NCBI GenBank assembly: GCA_000687975.1
Contig: JIAB01000001.1
Span: 2,952,001 to 3,016,000, forward strand
Reading direction: 5' to 3'
Length of the DNA stretch: 64,000 nucleotides
Source: Lachnospiraceae bacterium AC2031
GTDB lineage: Bacteria > Bacillota > Clostridia > Lachnospirales > Lachnospiraceae
The notes under the pieces: generated by a model
Databases searched by the model: none
Seen by the model: the letters and a program-made list of their open reading frames with translations, nothing else
What the model was told of the DNA's origin: nothing
Shown here: positions 1 through 9,328 of the stretch, one piece after another
Layout: each line of letters starts with the position of its first letter
Numbering within the stretch: the stretch's first letter is position 1
Program-made: the position numbers and the translations under genes

Positions 1-689
1 TGCTTTCAAGAGACAATGTTCTTTCAGAGATTGAGCAGAGTGGAATCTTCACACTTAGCTATCGTTTGTTAACAGATGGAGAACCTCGTTATGTTCAGCT
101 TAAAGCTGCTATGATCGAAGAACAGGAAGGAACTCGACTAATAGTTGGTATAAATGATATCGATGCTCAGGTTCGTCAGGAAGAAGAGTATGGACGTCGT
201 CTTGCTCAAGCTCGTATAGAAGCAAATATTGATGCACTGACAGGTGTTAAAAATAGAAATGCTTATCGTGTATATGAGGAAAGGATCAATGCACAGATAG
301 ATGTTAATCGTGCACCTGAATTTGCTATTACTATTCTTGATGTAAATGATCTAAAGAAGGTAAATGATACTCAGGGACATAAGGCAGGAGATCAGTATTT
401 AAGAGATGCATGTAGGATTATATGTTCCACATTTAAACGAAGCCCAGTGTTCAGAGTGGGTGGAGATGAATTCTGTGTTCTGTCTCAAGGTGATGATTAT
501 GCACGTATCGATGAGCTTATAGAAATGATGAATGCTCATAATGATGATGCTATAGAAAATGGTGGAATCGTTATAGCTGTTGGTATGGCTAGATATGAGA
601 AGGAATCTACCGTGGCTCCTGTTTATGAGAGAGCGGATCAGACAATGTATGAGAACAAGACTGGTCTTAAAGCTAGAAAAAAAGGATAG
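1..689 (+). CDS. GGDEF-domain protein (diguanylate cyclase type), 5' end cut by window
   Basis: The frame is open from base 3, so the gene begins before the window. The first visible residues look like the end of a PAS fold, followed by a short coiled linker and a GGDEF domain. The active-site motif RVGGDEF is intact at about nt 453-473, and the upstream DVNDLKKVND stretch matches the metal- and substrate-binding part of the fold. No RxxD inhibitory site is seen at the usual place before GGDEF, so product inhibition may be absent. Known role of the family: making cyclic di-GMP from two GTP. It ends six bases before the hybrid sensor gene, so the two are probably co-transcribed. I cannot name its input signal because the N-terminus is missing. 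Confidence 0.9.
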   Translation, partial: LSRDNVLSEIEQSGIFTLSYRLLTDGEPRYVQLKAAMIEEQEGTRLIVGINDIDAQVRQEEEYGRRLAQARIEANIDALTGVKNRNAYRVYEERINAQIDVNRAPEFAITILDVNDLKKVNDTQGHKAGDQYLRDACRIICSTFKRSPVFRVGGDEFCVLSQGDDYARIDELIEMMNAHNDDAIENGGIVIAVGMARYEKESTVAPVYERADQTMYENKTGLKARKKG

Positions 690-695
690 AAGAGT

Positions 696-3374
696 ATGTA
701 TTATTCAACAATCGGTATATTGGCTGTAATAATATTATTCATAGTGAACTGGGATATACTCAAGGGGTTCAATGTTACTTACGATAAGCCTGCATGGAAT
801 GTGTACAGGCGATTCCTTTATGCTGTCCTGATATATTATCTGACTGATATATTCTGGGGAATTCTTGAGAGTAGAAAACTAGTAACATCCCTCTTTATTG
901 ATACAACTATTTACTTTGTTGCTATGGCGGTTGGTATATCCTTCTGGGCTGAATATACGGTTGCATATCTAGATGAGAAGACAAAGTTTGGAAAGTTCCT
1001 TATTTATGCAGGAAGAACTATTGCCATCACAATCACAGTAATGGTTATAGTAAATATATTTACTCCTGTACTTTTTACAGTTGATAAAGACTGCGTATAT
1101 CATGACCTTCCTATTCGTGACTTTATGCTGGTATGCCAGATCTGTATGCTTCTTGTCATTTCCATATATGCATTTGTTTGTATGTTCAAACTGGATAGTA
1201 CTGTTCCTAAGCGCACACGATATAAGATACTTGCCTCCTTTGGTTTTATTATGGCGCTTTGTCTTTTTATTCAGCTTTGGTTTCCTTATTTACCTATATA
1301 TTCTATTGCATATATGTTGGGAACTTGTCTTCTTCATTCATTCGTTGCTAATGATGAGAAGGAGGAAAGCAGGCGTCGTGAGGAGGAAGCAAAAAAGATT
1401 GAAGAACTTAAGGAAAGATTCGTATCCCTTCTTGATAATATGCCTGGAATGACATTTACCAAGGAAACAAGTACTGGAAAATATCTTGCCTGCAATCAGG
1501 AGTTTGCCAAGTATGCTCATAAAGCATCTCCTGAGGAAGTGGTAGGACTTACTGATGCAGAGATATTTGATAAAGAGACAGCGGCTCATTTTGTGGAGGC
1601 CGATAGACTTGCGATGTCTCTTAGTAAACCTTACATATTTTTTGAGGATGTACCTGATGCGGCTGGAAATCCAAGACAACTTCAGACAACAAAACTCAAA
1701 TATACAGATACTGCGGGAAGACAGTGCGTTCTTGGTATGTGTCAGGATGTAACGGATATGATACGTGTACAGCATGAACAGGCTATGACCAAGGAAGCTT
1801 ATGAGAATGCTGTTAGTTCAGGACTCATGTTTGCCAATATCGCCCAGACATTAGCTAGGGATTATATTGATATGTATTATATAGATGGGGATTCTGAAGA
1901 GTATATTGAGTATCAAAAGGGTGAGGAAGGTGACGCTCTTAAAGAAATTCGCAGGGGATGGCATTTCTTTAGTGATTGTAAGCTGGAGCTTTCTGAAAGC
2001 GTGTGCGTTGAAGATCGTGAGGAGTTTCTTCAGGCACTGAATCGAAAGAATCTGATGAAAGCCCTGCAGCATAAAGATACTTTTTCTATGACATATAGAG
2101 CTATTAATGGTGATGAGTCTATCTATGTTAACATGAAGATTTCCAAGATGGATGATGAAAAGCATATCATCATGGGTATTACGAATGTTGATGCAGATAT
2201 GCGAGAGACCATGGCTCAGAAAGAAACCCTTGCAAAGGCTCTTAGTTTAGCTGAACAGGCAAACAAAGATAAGATAGATTTTCTCTCTGATATGACTCAT
2301 GATATCCGTACACCGATAAATGTGATCATTGGTCTTGAATCTCTGGCAATGAGAAATGAGTTTATGGACGAGAAGAGCAGGGAGTATATTGAAAAAATAG
2401 GTGAAAGCGCTAATCAGCTTCTTGAAATAATGAATGATGTACTTAGCGTAAGCCGTAGTGAAACTCTTGCTTCTTACCATGATAAGAAAAGTCGTTCTCA
2501 TAATGCATATGAGTTGTATAAGAGTGGAATTCAGAAGGCGGCTGTGTCCCTTGATCTTAATGCATTGTACGTTCTGGTAGTTGACGATAATCCAATAGAA
2601 GTAGAGCATGCCCGTATTGTATTAGAAGAGGTTGGAATCAAAGTAGATACCTGTACTAGTGGTCAGGAAGCTCTGCATAAGATGGAGATACAGCGTGGAA
2701 AACAAAAGCTTTATAATCTCATACTTATGGACTGGCTTATGCCTGATATGAGTGGTATGGAAACTGCTGCTGAGATTAAAAGACTGTATCCAGGTAAGTG
2801 TACAGTTGTTGCACTGACAGCAAATAACTGGGAAGATATATGCGATGAGGCCAGCAGTGTTGGTGTAAATAATTACATTACAAAACCTCTGTTCACACAT
2901 AGTATTTTGGAAAATATAGAACGTGTTGCCCGCGAAAGTGATATGAATATATTTAAGGAGAAGAAGCGTGCGAAGATAGCAGGCCGCCGTATTCTTCTTG
3001 CTGAAGATGTGGATATAAACGCTGAGGTGCTCATTGATACCCTTGCCATTGAGAACATAAAGGTAGATCATGTTTCAAATGGAAAAGAAGCAGTGGAGCT
3101 TTTCGAAAATAGCACATCCGGAATATATGGAGCAATCCTTATGGATATTCGTATGCCAGTAATGGATGGACTGGAAGCAGCTAAGGCAATAAGAGCTCTT
3201 GATAGGGAGGATGCAAAGCGTATTCCAATCATTGCTCTTACTGGAAATGCTTTTGATGAAGATGTTCAGGAGTCTATGCAGGCCGGAATGAATGCTCATC
3301 TTACCAAGCCTGTAGATATGGAAAATCTACTCCGTATTCTTGGAGAACTGATCTATGAGGCAGAGGTTTCTTGA
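696..3374 (+). CDS. Membrane hybrid sensor protein with two receiver domains, no visible ATPase domain
   Basis: 892 residues. The N-terminal ~220 residues hold about six or seven hydrophobic helices, followed by a charged coiled coil and PAS-like regions (about 240-355 and 370-510). A dimerisation/H-box segment has the phospho-acceptor at His535 (THDIRTPIN). Two receiver domains follow at about 623-745 (Asp679) and 763-890 (Asp817), each with the conserved acidic pair and Lys. Normal hybrid kinases carry an HATPase_c domain of 110 residues or more between the H-box helices and the first receiver. Here only about 40 residues of linker separate them, with no N, G1 or G2 box. It sits six bases after the GGDEF gene. 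I read it as a phosphorelay or scaffold protein that probably cannot autophosphorylate. Confidence 0.88.
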   Translation: MYYSTIGILAVIILFIVNWDILKGFNVTYDKPAWNVYRRFLYAVLIYYLTDIFWGILESRKLVTSLFIDTTIYFVAMAVGISFWAEYTVAYLDEKTKFGKFLIYAGRTIAITITVMVIVNIFTPVLFTVDKDCVYHDLPIRDFMLVCQICMLLVISIYAFVCMFKLDSTVPKRTRYKILASFGFIMALCLFIQLWFPYLPIYSIAYMLGTCLLHSFVANDEKEESRRREEEAKKIEELKERFVSLLDNMPGMTFTKETSTGKYLACNQEFAKYAHKASPEEVVGLTDAEIFDKETAAHFVEADRLAMSLSKPYIFFEDVPDAAGNPRQLQTTKLKYTDTAGRQCVLGMCQDVTDMIRVQHEQAMTKEAYENAVSSGLMFANIAQTLARDYIDMYYIDGDSEEYIEYQKGEEGDALKEIRRGWHFFSDCKLELSESVCVEDREEFLQALNRKNLMKALQHKDTFSMTYRAINGDESIYVNMKISKMDDEKHIIMGITNVDADMRETMAQKETLAKALSLAEQANKDKIDFLSDMTHDIRTPINVIIGLESLAMRNEFMDEKSREYIEKIGESANQLLEIMNDVLSVSRSETLASYHDKKSRSHNAYELYKSGIQKAAVSLDLNALYVLVVDDNPIEVEHARIVLEEVGIKVDTCTSGQEALHKMEIQRGKQKLYNLILMDWLMPDMSGMETAAEIKRLYPGKCTVVALTANNWEDICDEASSVGVNNYITKPLFTHSILENIERVARESDMNIFKEKKRAKIAGRRILLAEDVDINAEVLIDTLAIENIKVDHVSNGKEAVELFENSTSGIYGAILMDIRMPVMDGLEAAKAIRALDREDAKRIPIIALTGNAFDEDVQESMQAGMNAHLTKPVDMENLLRILGELIYEAEVS

Positions 3375-3436
3375 TGAAATTAATTGCATTTATTATAATA
3401 GATAGATGTTTAATATCTAACTAAGGAGTAAAAATT

Positions 3437-3910
3437 ATGGAATTAACGATTGATGTATTTGGACAGTTTGATAAGAAATGGGCTCTCCTCACAGCTGGAA
3501 CAAAGGATAACTTTAATGCTATGACAATAAGCTGGGGCGGTGCTGGAACTCTTTGGGGAAAGCCAGTAGTTACAACTTATGTGAGAACATCAAGATATAC
3601 ACATGAGTATATGGATTCAAATGATTATTTCACCATCAGCTTTTATCCAGAGGATAAGAAGAGTATCCTTGGAGTATTTGGTTCAAAGTCAGGTAGAGAT
3701 ATTGATAAGATGAACTATGAAGGTCTTACAGCTAAAGAGGCTGGAGAATCCATAAGCTTTGAAGAAGCAGAGCTTACTCTTGTATGTAAGAAACTGTTTA
3801 AGCAGCAGCTTGATGAAAAGAATATGCCTGAGGATGTTATAAAATCCTACTATGAGGGTGATGCGCCTCATGATATGTATATCGGTGAGGTTGTAGAAAT
3901 AATAAAATAA
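3437..3910 (+). CDS. Flavin reductase-like (FMN-binding split barrel) protein
   Basis: 157 residues, within the usual range for the small flavin-reductase/flavoredoxin-like family. The pattern WALLTAG, then NAMTISWGGAG, then VTTYVRTSRYTHEYM and DYFTISFYP follows the FMN-binding split barrel of this family, where the Thr/Ser and Arg residues contact the flavin phosphate. The likely role is binding FMN for electron transfer or flavin reduction in the cytoplasm; the partner is unknown. The ATG is preceded by AAGGAG at a good distance. The gene lies 62 bases after the sensor gene and 37 bases before a small conserved-looking protein. Confidence 0.82.
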   Translation: MELTIDVFGQFDKKWALLTAGTKDNFNAMTISWGGAGTLWGKPVVTTYVRTSRYTHEYMDSNDYFTISFYPEDKKSILGVFGSKSGRDIDKMNYEGLTAKEAGESISFEEAELTLVCKKLFKQQLDEKNMPEDVIKSYYEGDAPHDMYIGEVVEIIK

Positions 3911-3947
3911 CTCTAGTAGAATAAAACATTAAGGAGAACTAATAAAC

Positions 3948-4178
3948 ATGAATCCAATGGATATGATGCAACTTGCAGGCAGACTTGGTACATTCAGACA
4001 GCAACATCCAAAATTTGGAAAGTTCCTTAAATCTGTTGCGGCAAAAGGACTGACTGAAGGATCGATAATGGAGGTTAAGTTTAGAGCAACAGATGGTGAA
4101 GAATATCTGGCTAACATTAAACTTACAAAAGAAGATTTAGAGACAATTGATATTATAAAGAGTATGGGCAGAAGTTAA
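3948..4178 (+). CDS. Small hypothetical protein (76 aa)
   Basis: I do not recognise a named family. The protein starts with a Met-rich helix (MNPMDMMQLAGRLGTF) and has a basic middle and an acidic C-terminus with KLTKEDLETIDII. There is no signal peptide and no membrane helix. The start is supported by AAGGAG about 12 bases upstream (region 3930-3937). It probably belongs to the same transcript as the flavin-reductase-like gene. A soluble cytoplasmic protein is the only safe statement. Confidence 0.72.
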   Translation: MNPMDMMQLAGRLGTFRQQHPKFGKFLKSVAAKGLTEGSIMEVKFRATDGEEYLANIKLTKEDLETIDIIKSMGRS

Positions 4179-4194
4179 TCTCTAAAAGAGTAGT

Positions 4195-5016
4195 TTATTT
4201 AGTAAGCTCCCAGAATACTATAGAGCTTGCAGCAGCTACGTTAAGAGAATCTACGTTATGTTTCATTGGAATCTTTACGGTATAGTCACTTTCGGATAGA
4301 ACTTTATCTGATAGACCAAAGCCTTCGTTTCCCATGATGATAGCCAGTCTTTCTTCAGACTTAAGACGTGGATCATTTATATTAATTGAATTATCAGTAA
4401 GTGCCATGGCGGCTGTTTTAAATGAGAGCTTATGCAGCTCTTCGATATAAGCAGAAGCGTTGGCACTTTTTTTATTTAATTTTGTCCATGGAATCTGAAA
4501 TACGGTTCCCACACTGACTCTTGAAGCACGTCTGTATAGAGGGTCAGCACTGGATGATGTAAGGATTACAGCTTCAATTCCGAGAGCTGCAGCTGATCTA
4601 AACATTGCGCCAACGTTGGTTGGATTTTCGACATCGTCAAATACAGCAATTCGGTGATAATCCTTTATTAATTCAGGAATAGAAAGAAGAGCCTTTCTCT
4701 TAAAGAGTGCAAGGACTCCTCGAGTTATGTTAACTCCTGTAAGATCTGCTATGGTGTCATAATCGCCTACATATACAGGAATATCTTTATCAAGTATTCC
4801 AAACTGTTCACAGTATTTGTCTGCCAGAGTATCCAGCATAACAAAGGAAACAGGTTCATATTCTGCGGCCAGAGCTCTTTCGATGACCATAGGACTTTCT
4901 ACCACAAAAAGCCCCAGCTCCGGTTCAAAATAATGTAGGAGTTGAGCCTCATTTGTGTTAAAATAAAGTCCTAGTTCTGAAATAGAGTTTTCGTCTTTTA
5001 TATATTCGTATTTCAT
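4195..5016 (-). CDS. SpoU/TrmH-family RNA 2'-O-ribose methyltransferase
   Basis: 273 residues from the ATG at 5016; an in-frame TTG at 5055 would add 13 residues but is less likely. All three SpoU motifs are present: the N-terminal motif with DDVENPTNVGAMFRSAAALG, then IIMGNEGFGLSD, then IPMKHNVDSLNVAAASSI. These form the trefoil-knot S-adenosylmethionine site and the catalytic Asn/Arg. The ~110 residues before motif 1 form the substrate-binding extension of TrmH/RlmB-like members. It methylates a ribose 2'-OH in tRNA or rRNA; which RNA cannot be read from sequence. It is divergent from the MIF-like gene with only 40 bases between starts. Confidence 0.9.
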   Translation of the reverse strand: MKYEYIKDENSISELGLYFNTNEAQLLHYFEPELGLFVVESPMVIERALAAEYEPVSFVMLDTLADKYCEQFGILDKDIPVYVGDYDTIADLTGVNITRGVLALFKRKALLSIPELIKDYHRIAVFDDVENPTNVGAMFRSAAALGIEAVILTSSSADPLYRRASRVSVGTVFQIPWTKLNKKSANASAYIEELHKLSFKTAAMALTDNSININDPRLKSEERLAIIMGNEGFGLSDKVLSESDYTVKIPMKHNVDSLNVAAASSIVFWELTK

Positions 5017-5056
5017 AATAGTTAGAAATATATCATAGAATAAAGGGAGGTTCAAT

Positions 5057-5398
5057 ATGCCATTTATCGATTCAAAGATTACTGTAAAGGTTAGTGAAGA
5101 GCAGAAGGAAGTTCTTAAGGCTAAGATTGGAAAGGCTGTATCTATTATAGGTAAGCCAGAAAGCTTTCTGATGGTTGGTTTTGAGGATGATTATACACTT
5201 TATTTTGCTGGCAATAAGCTGGAGAAGGGTGTTTATGTTTCAGTTGATGTATTCGGTTCTGTAAATGGTTCTCAGGCTGATCAGATGACTGCAGAGATCT
5301 GCAAGATTTATGAGGAAGAGCTTGGTATTCCTGGAAACAATATATATGTTGAGTATCGTGGTACCTCAGATTGGGGATGGAACGGTAGAAATTTCTAG
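5057..5398 (+). CDS. MIF (macrophage migration inhibitory factor)-like tautomerase
   Basis: 113 residues, the same size as animal MIF. The protein begins Met-Pro, giving the N-terminal Pro that is the catalytic base of the tautomerase superfamily. The family pattern continues with ESFLMVGFEDD, where MIF has a similar strand, and the C-terminal DWGWNGRNF resembles the conserved end of MIF (WGWN...F). The predicted activity is phenylpyruvate/dopachrome-type keto-enol tautomerisation; the natural bacterial substrate is unknown. AAAGGGAGG at 5042-5050 supports the start. The next gene begins 18 bases downstream, so they may share a transcript. Confidence 0.87.
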   Translation: MPFIDSKITVKVSEEQKEVLKAKIGKAVSIIGKPESFLMVGFEDDYTLYFAGNKLEKGVYVSVDVFGSVNGSQADQMTAEICKIYEEELGIPGNNIYVEYRGTSDWGWNGRNF

Positions 5399-5416
5399 TT
5401 CGGAGAGAGTAGTTTA

Positions 5417-7075
5417 ATGAATAATCCGATTCTAAAGAATAAAATATATCTATATCTTACAGAGTTTTTTGCAGGAATGTCAGTGATGGCAGTTGAGCTG
5501 GGAGCCAGCAGATTACTTGCTCCTTATTTCAGCTCATCCCAGATAGTTTGGACTATTATAATCGGCACCATAATGATCGCTATGGCGCTGGGAAATATTA
5601 TGGGAGGAAGATGGGCTGATAAGAATCCTAATCCTGATAAGCTCTATGGACGCATTATAATAGCTGCCATATGGATAGCATTGATTCCTGTGGTTGGAAA
5701 GTATATAGTTATAGGAATCTCAGCGTTGCTGGTGTTTACTATAAGTACGAACTTTCTGGTGATCGCTGCCTTTGCAGCTTGTATGATCGTTTTTGTTTTT
5801 CCACTGTTTCTTCTTGGAACAGTTACACCGTCTCTTGTTAAGTATACGGTGGACAGTCTGGATGACAGTGGTAAGGTGGTTGGATATCTAAATGCATCTA
5901 ACACTATTGGAAGTATTATAGGTACCTTTGTTCCAACATTTATCAGTATTCCTGCAGTTGGTACGAGTATTACATTCCTTATCTTTGCTGGAATACTTCT
6001 CCTACTTGCTATAGTTTACTTCGTATCAGGAAAGAAGCGTTCAGTTAAGGCTGTAGTGGGAGTCATACTTTTTCTTATTTCCTGTATTTTTGGACATGGA
6101 GATTCATTTGCTTTCTGGCAGCATGATCTGACCTATGAAGGAGAGTCAATCTATAACTACCTTCAGGTTTATGAGGACGACTCTAAAGTGGTGTTGTCGA
6201 CAAATGTGCTCTTCGGAGTTCAGTCTGTGTATCGTAAGGAAAAGACACTTACTGGAATGTATTATGACTATGCCATGGCAGCGCCTTATATGGCTGGGAT
6301 AAAGAAAAAGGATAGGCCACTAAAGGTTCTGATCCTTGGTATGGGTACAGGAACCTATGCTACTCAGTGTCGCAGATATTTTGGTGATATTAGTATTGAG
6401 GGAGTTGAGATAGATCAGAAGATTACTGATCTTGCCCATGAATATTTTGAACTTCCAGAAGATATTAAAGTTACAACCTATGATGGAAGAGCCTATCTTG
6501 AAGCTCTAAATGCACAAGATAAATCTTCAGTTGGAGATGTAAGTGAAGAACAGGCTGAAAGCATGGGATATGATGTCATAATGGTTGATGCATATCAAGA
6601 TATAACTATTCCATTTCAGATGTCATCAGTTGAGTTTTTTACATTGGTTGAGGAACAGCTTAATAAGAATGGCGTTATGGTTGTTAATATGAATATCAAG
6701 TCGGATGGTCAAAACATCGCAGGGATGAATGATTACTTAGCTGATACCATCTCTGAAGTTTTTTCCGAGGTTTATACCATAGATGTTCCAAACAATACGA
6801 ATAGAGAACTTTTTGCATCTAACAATCCGGATATGATCAAAGATTTCCAGGAAAACTTTGCAGAAGAAGAGGATGCTGGTTTACATGAGTTGATGACTAA
6901 GGTTACTCTTGGACTAATTATGCATTCTTCTGGTGGTAACATATTAACGGATGATAAGGCTCCTGTAGAGCTACTGAGTATGCAGGCGATTGATGCACTG
7001 ATCCGTGATGAAGTGGATTACTACAAAGAAATATATGAAGAAGAAGGATTACAAGGTTTACTTGATTCGTTTTAA
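5417..7075 (+). CDS. Membrane protein fused to a spermidine synthase-like domain
   Basis: 552 residues. The first ~215 residues hold about six membrane helices with an MFS-like MGGRWADK loop. The C-terminal half (about 290-500) is a spermidine-synthase/methyltransferase Rossmann domain: VLILGMGTGTYATQ is the glycine-rich motif I, IEGVEIDQKI gives the acidic residue of motif II, and DVIMVDAYQD is motif IV. Fused proteins of this type are common in bacteria, but their reaction is not settled; polyamine synthesis should not be assumed. GGAGAGAG lies just before the ATG. It converges on the AEC transporter gene with one base between the stop codons and no terminator. Confidence 0.85.
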   Translation: MNNPILKNKIYLYLTEFFAGMSVMAVELGASRLLAPYFSSSQIVWTIIIGTIMIAMALGNIMGGRWADKNPNPDKLYGRIIIAAIWIALIPVVGKYIVIGISALLVFTISTNFLVIAAFAACMIVFVFPLFLLGTVTPSLVKYTVDSLDDSGKVVGYLNASNTIGSIIGTFVPTFISIPAVGTSITFLIFAGILLLLAIVYFVSGKKRSVKAVVGVILFLISCIFGHGDSFAFWQHDLTYEGESIYNYLQVYEDDSKVVLSTNVLFGVQSVYRKEKTLTGMYYDYAMAAPYMAGIKKKDRPLKVLILGMGTGTYATQCRRYFGDISIEGVEIDQKITDLAHEYFELPEDIKVTTYDGRAYLEALNAQDKSSVGDVSEEQAESMGYDVIMVDAYQDITIPFQMSSVEFFTLVEEQLNKNGVMVVNMNIKSDGQNIAGMNDYLADTISEVFSEVYTIDVPNNTNRELFASNNPDMIKDFQENFAEEEDAGLHELMTKVTLGLIMHSSGGNILTDDKAPVELLSMQAIDALIRDEVDYYKEIYEEEGLQGLLDSF

Positions 7076-7076
7076 A

Positions 7077-8000
7077 TTAACCGAGTAATGTTGTAAATGT
7101 TGTCATGAGTATTGTGATAGTGAATATTGAAGCAAGGGTGGAGATAGCGATGGCTCCGGAAAGGAGCTCGGTGTCTTCACCCATTTTTTCGCACTGAATA
7201 AGTGGGAGATTGCCGATAGGCATTGCAGCCATAAGGCAGAGTCCCATGATCGTAATATATGAGAATCCAGCAAGCTTTAATGCGAAGAATAAAGCAACAG
7301 GAACCAGGATCATTCTAATTGCGATATAAATCCAGATTCGAGGATTCTTTACTCCACTGGATATCTTAGATCTTGCGATTCCAACTCCGAGAAGAGTCAT
7401 TGAAAGGAATACAGTTGCATTTCCAAGATAACTGATACTATTGGCGATGATTGGTGGAAGATAGATATCAAACCAGAAAACCACAAGACTTACAACAGCC
7501 ATTATGGTTCCAGGACTGAGTATCTTCTTAAGGTTAAGCTTTTCCTTGCCATTACCTAGAACGATGATTCCGTGAGTATAGAAGAGCAGGCAGTACATAA
7601 CGTTACATACGACTACATAAAGGATTGCATTCTCTGGAAGTATTGCGCGGGCAACTGGGATTCCGATGAAGCCTACGTTTGTATAAACAGTCATCATGTT
7701 ATAGAAACGACTGTTTTCACCGCCTCTTATAATAATTGGGAAAATAAATCCAAGGATTACCAGACCAAAGTAAAATGCGACTCCCAGCACCATGGCAATC
7801 AGAAGATCGTGGTGTGTGGCTGTTACATTTCCTGATAACAGTGAAGCCAGGATAAGTGCTGGATTACATACGTCCATTACGATGGTGGACATTTTCTGTG
7901 ATGTGTGGTCGTCGACCACTCCACGCTTATAAAGAAATATTCCGATTCCAACCAGGATGGTGATAACTCCCATCTGCTGGAGAACAATACTTGTACTCAT
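7077..8000 (-). CDS. AEC (auxin efflux carrier) family transporter
   Basis: 307 residues with about ten hydrophobic helices and the two-fold inverted layout of AEC/BASS-type carriers. Typical features are the N-terminal VGIFLYKRGVVDDH, the NPALILASL segment, TNVGFIGIPVARAI in the first half and GLCLMAAMPIGNLPLI in the second. Bacterial members are thought to export or exchange small organic acids such as malate; the substrate cannot be read here. The ATG at 8000 is preceded on the minus strand by AGAGGA. It is monocistronic and convergent with the spermidine-synthase-like gene. Confidence 0.87.
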   Translation of the reverse strand: MSTSIVLQQMGVITILVGIGIFLYKRGVVDDHTSQKMSTIVMDVCNPALILASLLSGNVTATHHDLLIAMVLGVAFYFGLVILGFIFPIIIRGGENSRFYNMMTVYTNVGFIGIPVARAILPENAILYVVVCNVMYCLLFYTHGIIVLGNGKEKLNLKKILSPGTIMAVVSLVVFWFDIYLPPIIANSISYLGNATVFLSMTLLGVGIARSKISSGVKNPRIWIYIAIRMILVPVALFFALKLAGFSYITIMGLCLMAAMPIGNLPLIQCEKMGEDTELLSGAIAISTLASIFTITILMTTFTTLLG

Positions 8001-8230
8001 ATCATTTTCCTCTAAATACTACTTGGGATTATTATTTTAACAGTTGATGATTATAGCACACCGTTAAATAAATACAATGATTATTTCGCTGGATGAGAGA
8101 ATTAACCTCACTTAAGTTACTTAGTAAAATCTATATGGTTGAGACGCTATTTGGTACTATAAAGCCGTATTTACAAAAGGTTTTTAAGTATGAACAGATT
8201 AAGTCGGATTGGAAAGTGAGGTGAAAGGAA

Positions 8231-8452
8231 ATGTTGACTTTATTTTTTATTCTACTTATGTGCGTCGTATTGGGAGAAGTCCTTTATATGACAATAAAGC
8301 TTGCGTGGAAGATAACGAAGATCATTGTTGCTTTGGTACTTCTACCAGTAGTAATGATAGGTCTTGCGGCTGCTGGTTTTATGACACTGGCCATTGTATT
8401 ACTCCTTATCGGTGGAGTTTTTGCTTTGATTGGTAGTCTTGTAGTCGCGTAA
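8231..8452 (+). CDS. Small two-helix membrane protein (73 aa)
   Basis: Unrecognised family. The protein is almost wholly hydrophobic: one helix at about 2-22, a short basic patch (KLAWKITK) and one or two helices from 30 to the C-terminus. GAGGTGAAAGGA just upstream of ATG 8231 sets this frame; a competing frame from 8209 has no such site. It stands alone between the AEC gene and upp, and is followed by a strong terminator at 8508. Confidence 0.65.
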   Translation: MLTLFFILLMCVVLGEVLYMTIKLAWKITKIIVALVLLPVVMIGLAAAGFMTLAIVLLLIGGVFALIGSLVVA

Positions 8453-8507
8453 CTATAGAAAATGGCCTTTGCATATAGCACTCAATGCGAGGCTCTCCTG
8501 GAATATA

Positions 8508-8547
8508 TGTGGTAAACAGTAAGAAGCTGTTTACCACATTTTTTGTT
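8508..8547 (+). terminator. Rho-independent terminator after the small membrane protein
   Basis: A perfect 12-bp inverted repeat, TGTGGTAAACAG at 8508-8519 and CTGTTTACCACA at 8527-8538, with a 7-base loop and then a T-rich run. Confidence 0.9.
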
Positions 8548-8580
8548 ATAGGAAAACTATATTTTTCAAGCATTGAATTC

Positions 8581-8609
8581 TTGAATTAAGGGGTTGGACT
8601 GAGTATAAT
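8581..8609 (+). promoter_or_regulatory. Sigma-A type promoter of upp
   Basis: TTGAAT at 8581-8586 and a perfect TATAAT at 8604-8609 with a 17-base spacer, about 48 bases before the upp start. Confidence 0.75.
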
Positions 8610-8656
8610 TTAATTGATAGCAACATAGATTATTTGACATAGAAAAGGAGAAGCTT

Positions 8657-9298
8657 ATGTACAAGGATTACGCAAATGTAAATGTAATGGATCATCCACT
8701 TATTAAGCACAAGATATCACTTCTAAGAGACAAGAATACTGGTACAAATGAGTTCCGTAAGCTGGTAGAGGAGATAGCGATGTTGGAGGCCTTCGAAGCC
8801 TTTAGAGATCTTCCACTTAAGGATGTAGAGGTGGAGACACCTATCGAAACATGTATGTCTCCTATGATAGATGGTAAGAAGCTTGCTATAGTTCCAATAC
8901 TTAGAGCAGGACTTGGAATGGTAAATGGTATCACAGCTCTGGTTCCTACGGCAAAGGTAGGACATGTTGGTCTTTACAGAGATCCAGAAACTCATGAACC
9001 ACATGAATACTATTGTAAGCTCCCTGATCCTATAGATCAAAGACTTATCGCAGTACTTGATCCAATGCTTGCTACTGGTGGTTCTGCTGTAGCGGCTGTA
9101 GATTTTATTAAGAAGAGTGGTGGTAAGAATATAAAGTTCCTCTGCATTATAGCTGCTCCAGAAGGAATAAAGAGACTTGCTGAGGCACATCCTGATATTG
9201 AAATATATGTAGGAAATGTTGATAGATGTCTGAATGAAAATGCATATATCTGCCCAGGACTTGGTGATGCAGGAGACAGAATCTTTGGAACAAAATAA
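8657..9298 (+). CDS. upp: Uracil phosphoribosyltransferase
   Basis: 213 residues, close to the usual ~209. It converts uracil plus PRPP to UMP in pyrimidine salvage. The family signature is clear: [22 protein letters not shown] at the start, PILRAGLGM in the hood, the PRPP loop [12 protein letters not shown] near residues 134-145, and the C-terminal uracil site [15 protein letters not shown] strong promoter and AAAGGAG support the start. It is monocistronic, with a terminator directly behind it. Confidence 0.97.
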   Translation: MYKDYANVNVMDHPLIKHKISLLRDKNTGTNEFRKLVEEIAMLEAFEAFRDLPLKDVEVETPIETCMSPMIDGKKLAIVPILRAGLGMVNGITALVPTAKVGHVGLYRDPETHEPHEYYCKLPDPIDQRLIAVLDPMLATGGSAVAAVDFIKKSGGKNIKFLCIIAAPEGIKRLAEAHPDIEIYVGNVDRCLNENAYICPGLGDAGDRIFGTK

Positions 9299-9328
9299 AT
9301 AAATAAATGATGTAATAAAGATAAAAGA

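Noticed and set aside
1338-3299. Several antisense frames of 60-150 codons over the hybrid sensor gene
   Set aside because: They lie opposite a gene with clear protein domains, lack ribosome sites, and read as Cys/His/Ile-rich noise.
8209-8436. A 75-codon frame overlapping the small membrane protein
   Set aside because: No ribosome site at its start and an implausible composition; GAGGTGAAAGGA fits ATG 8231 instead.
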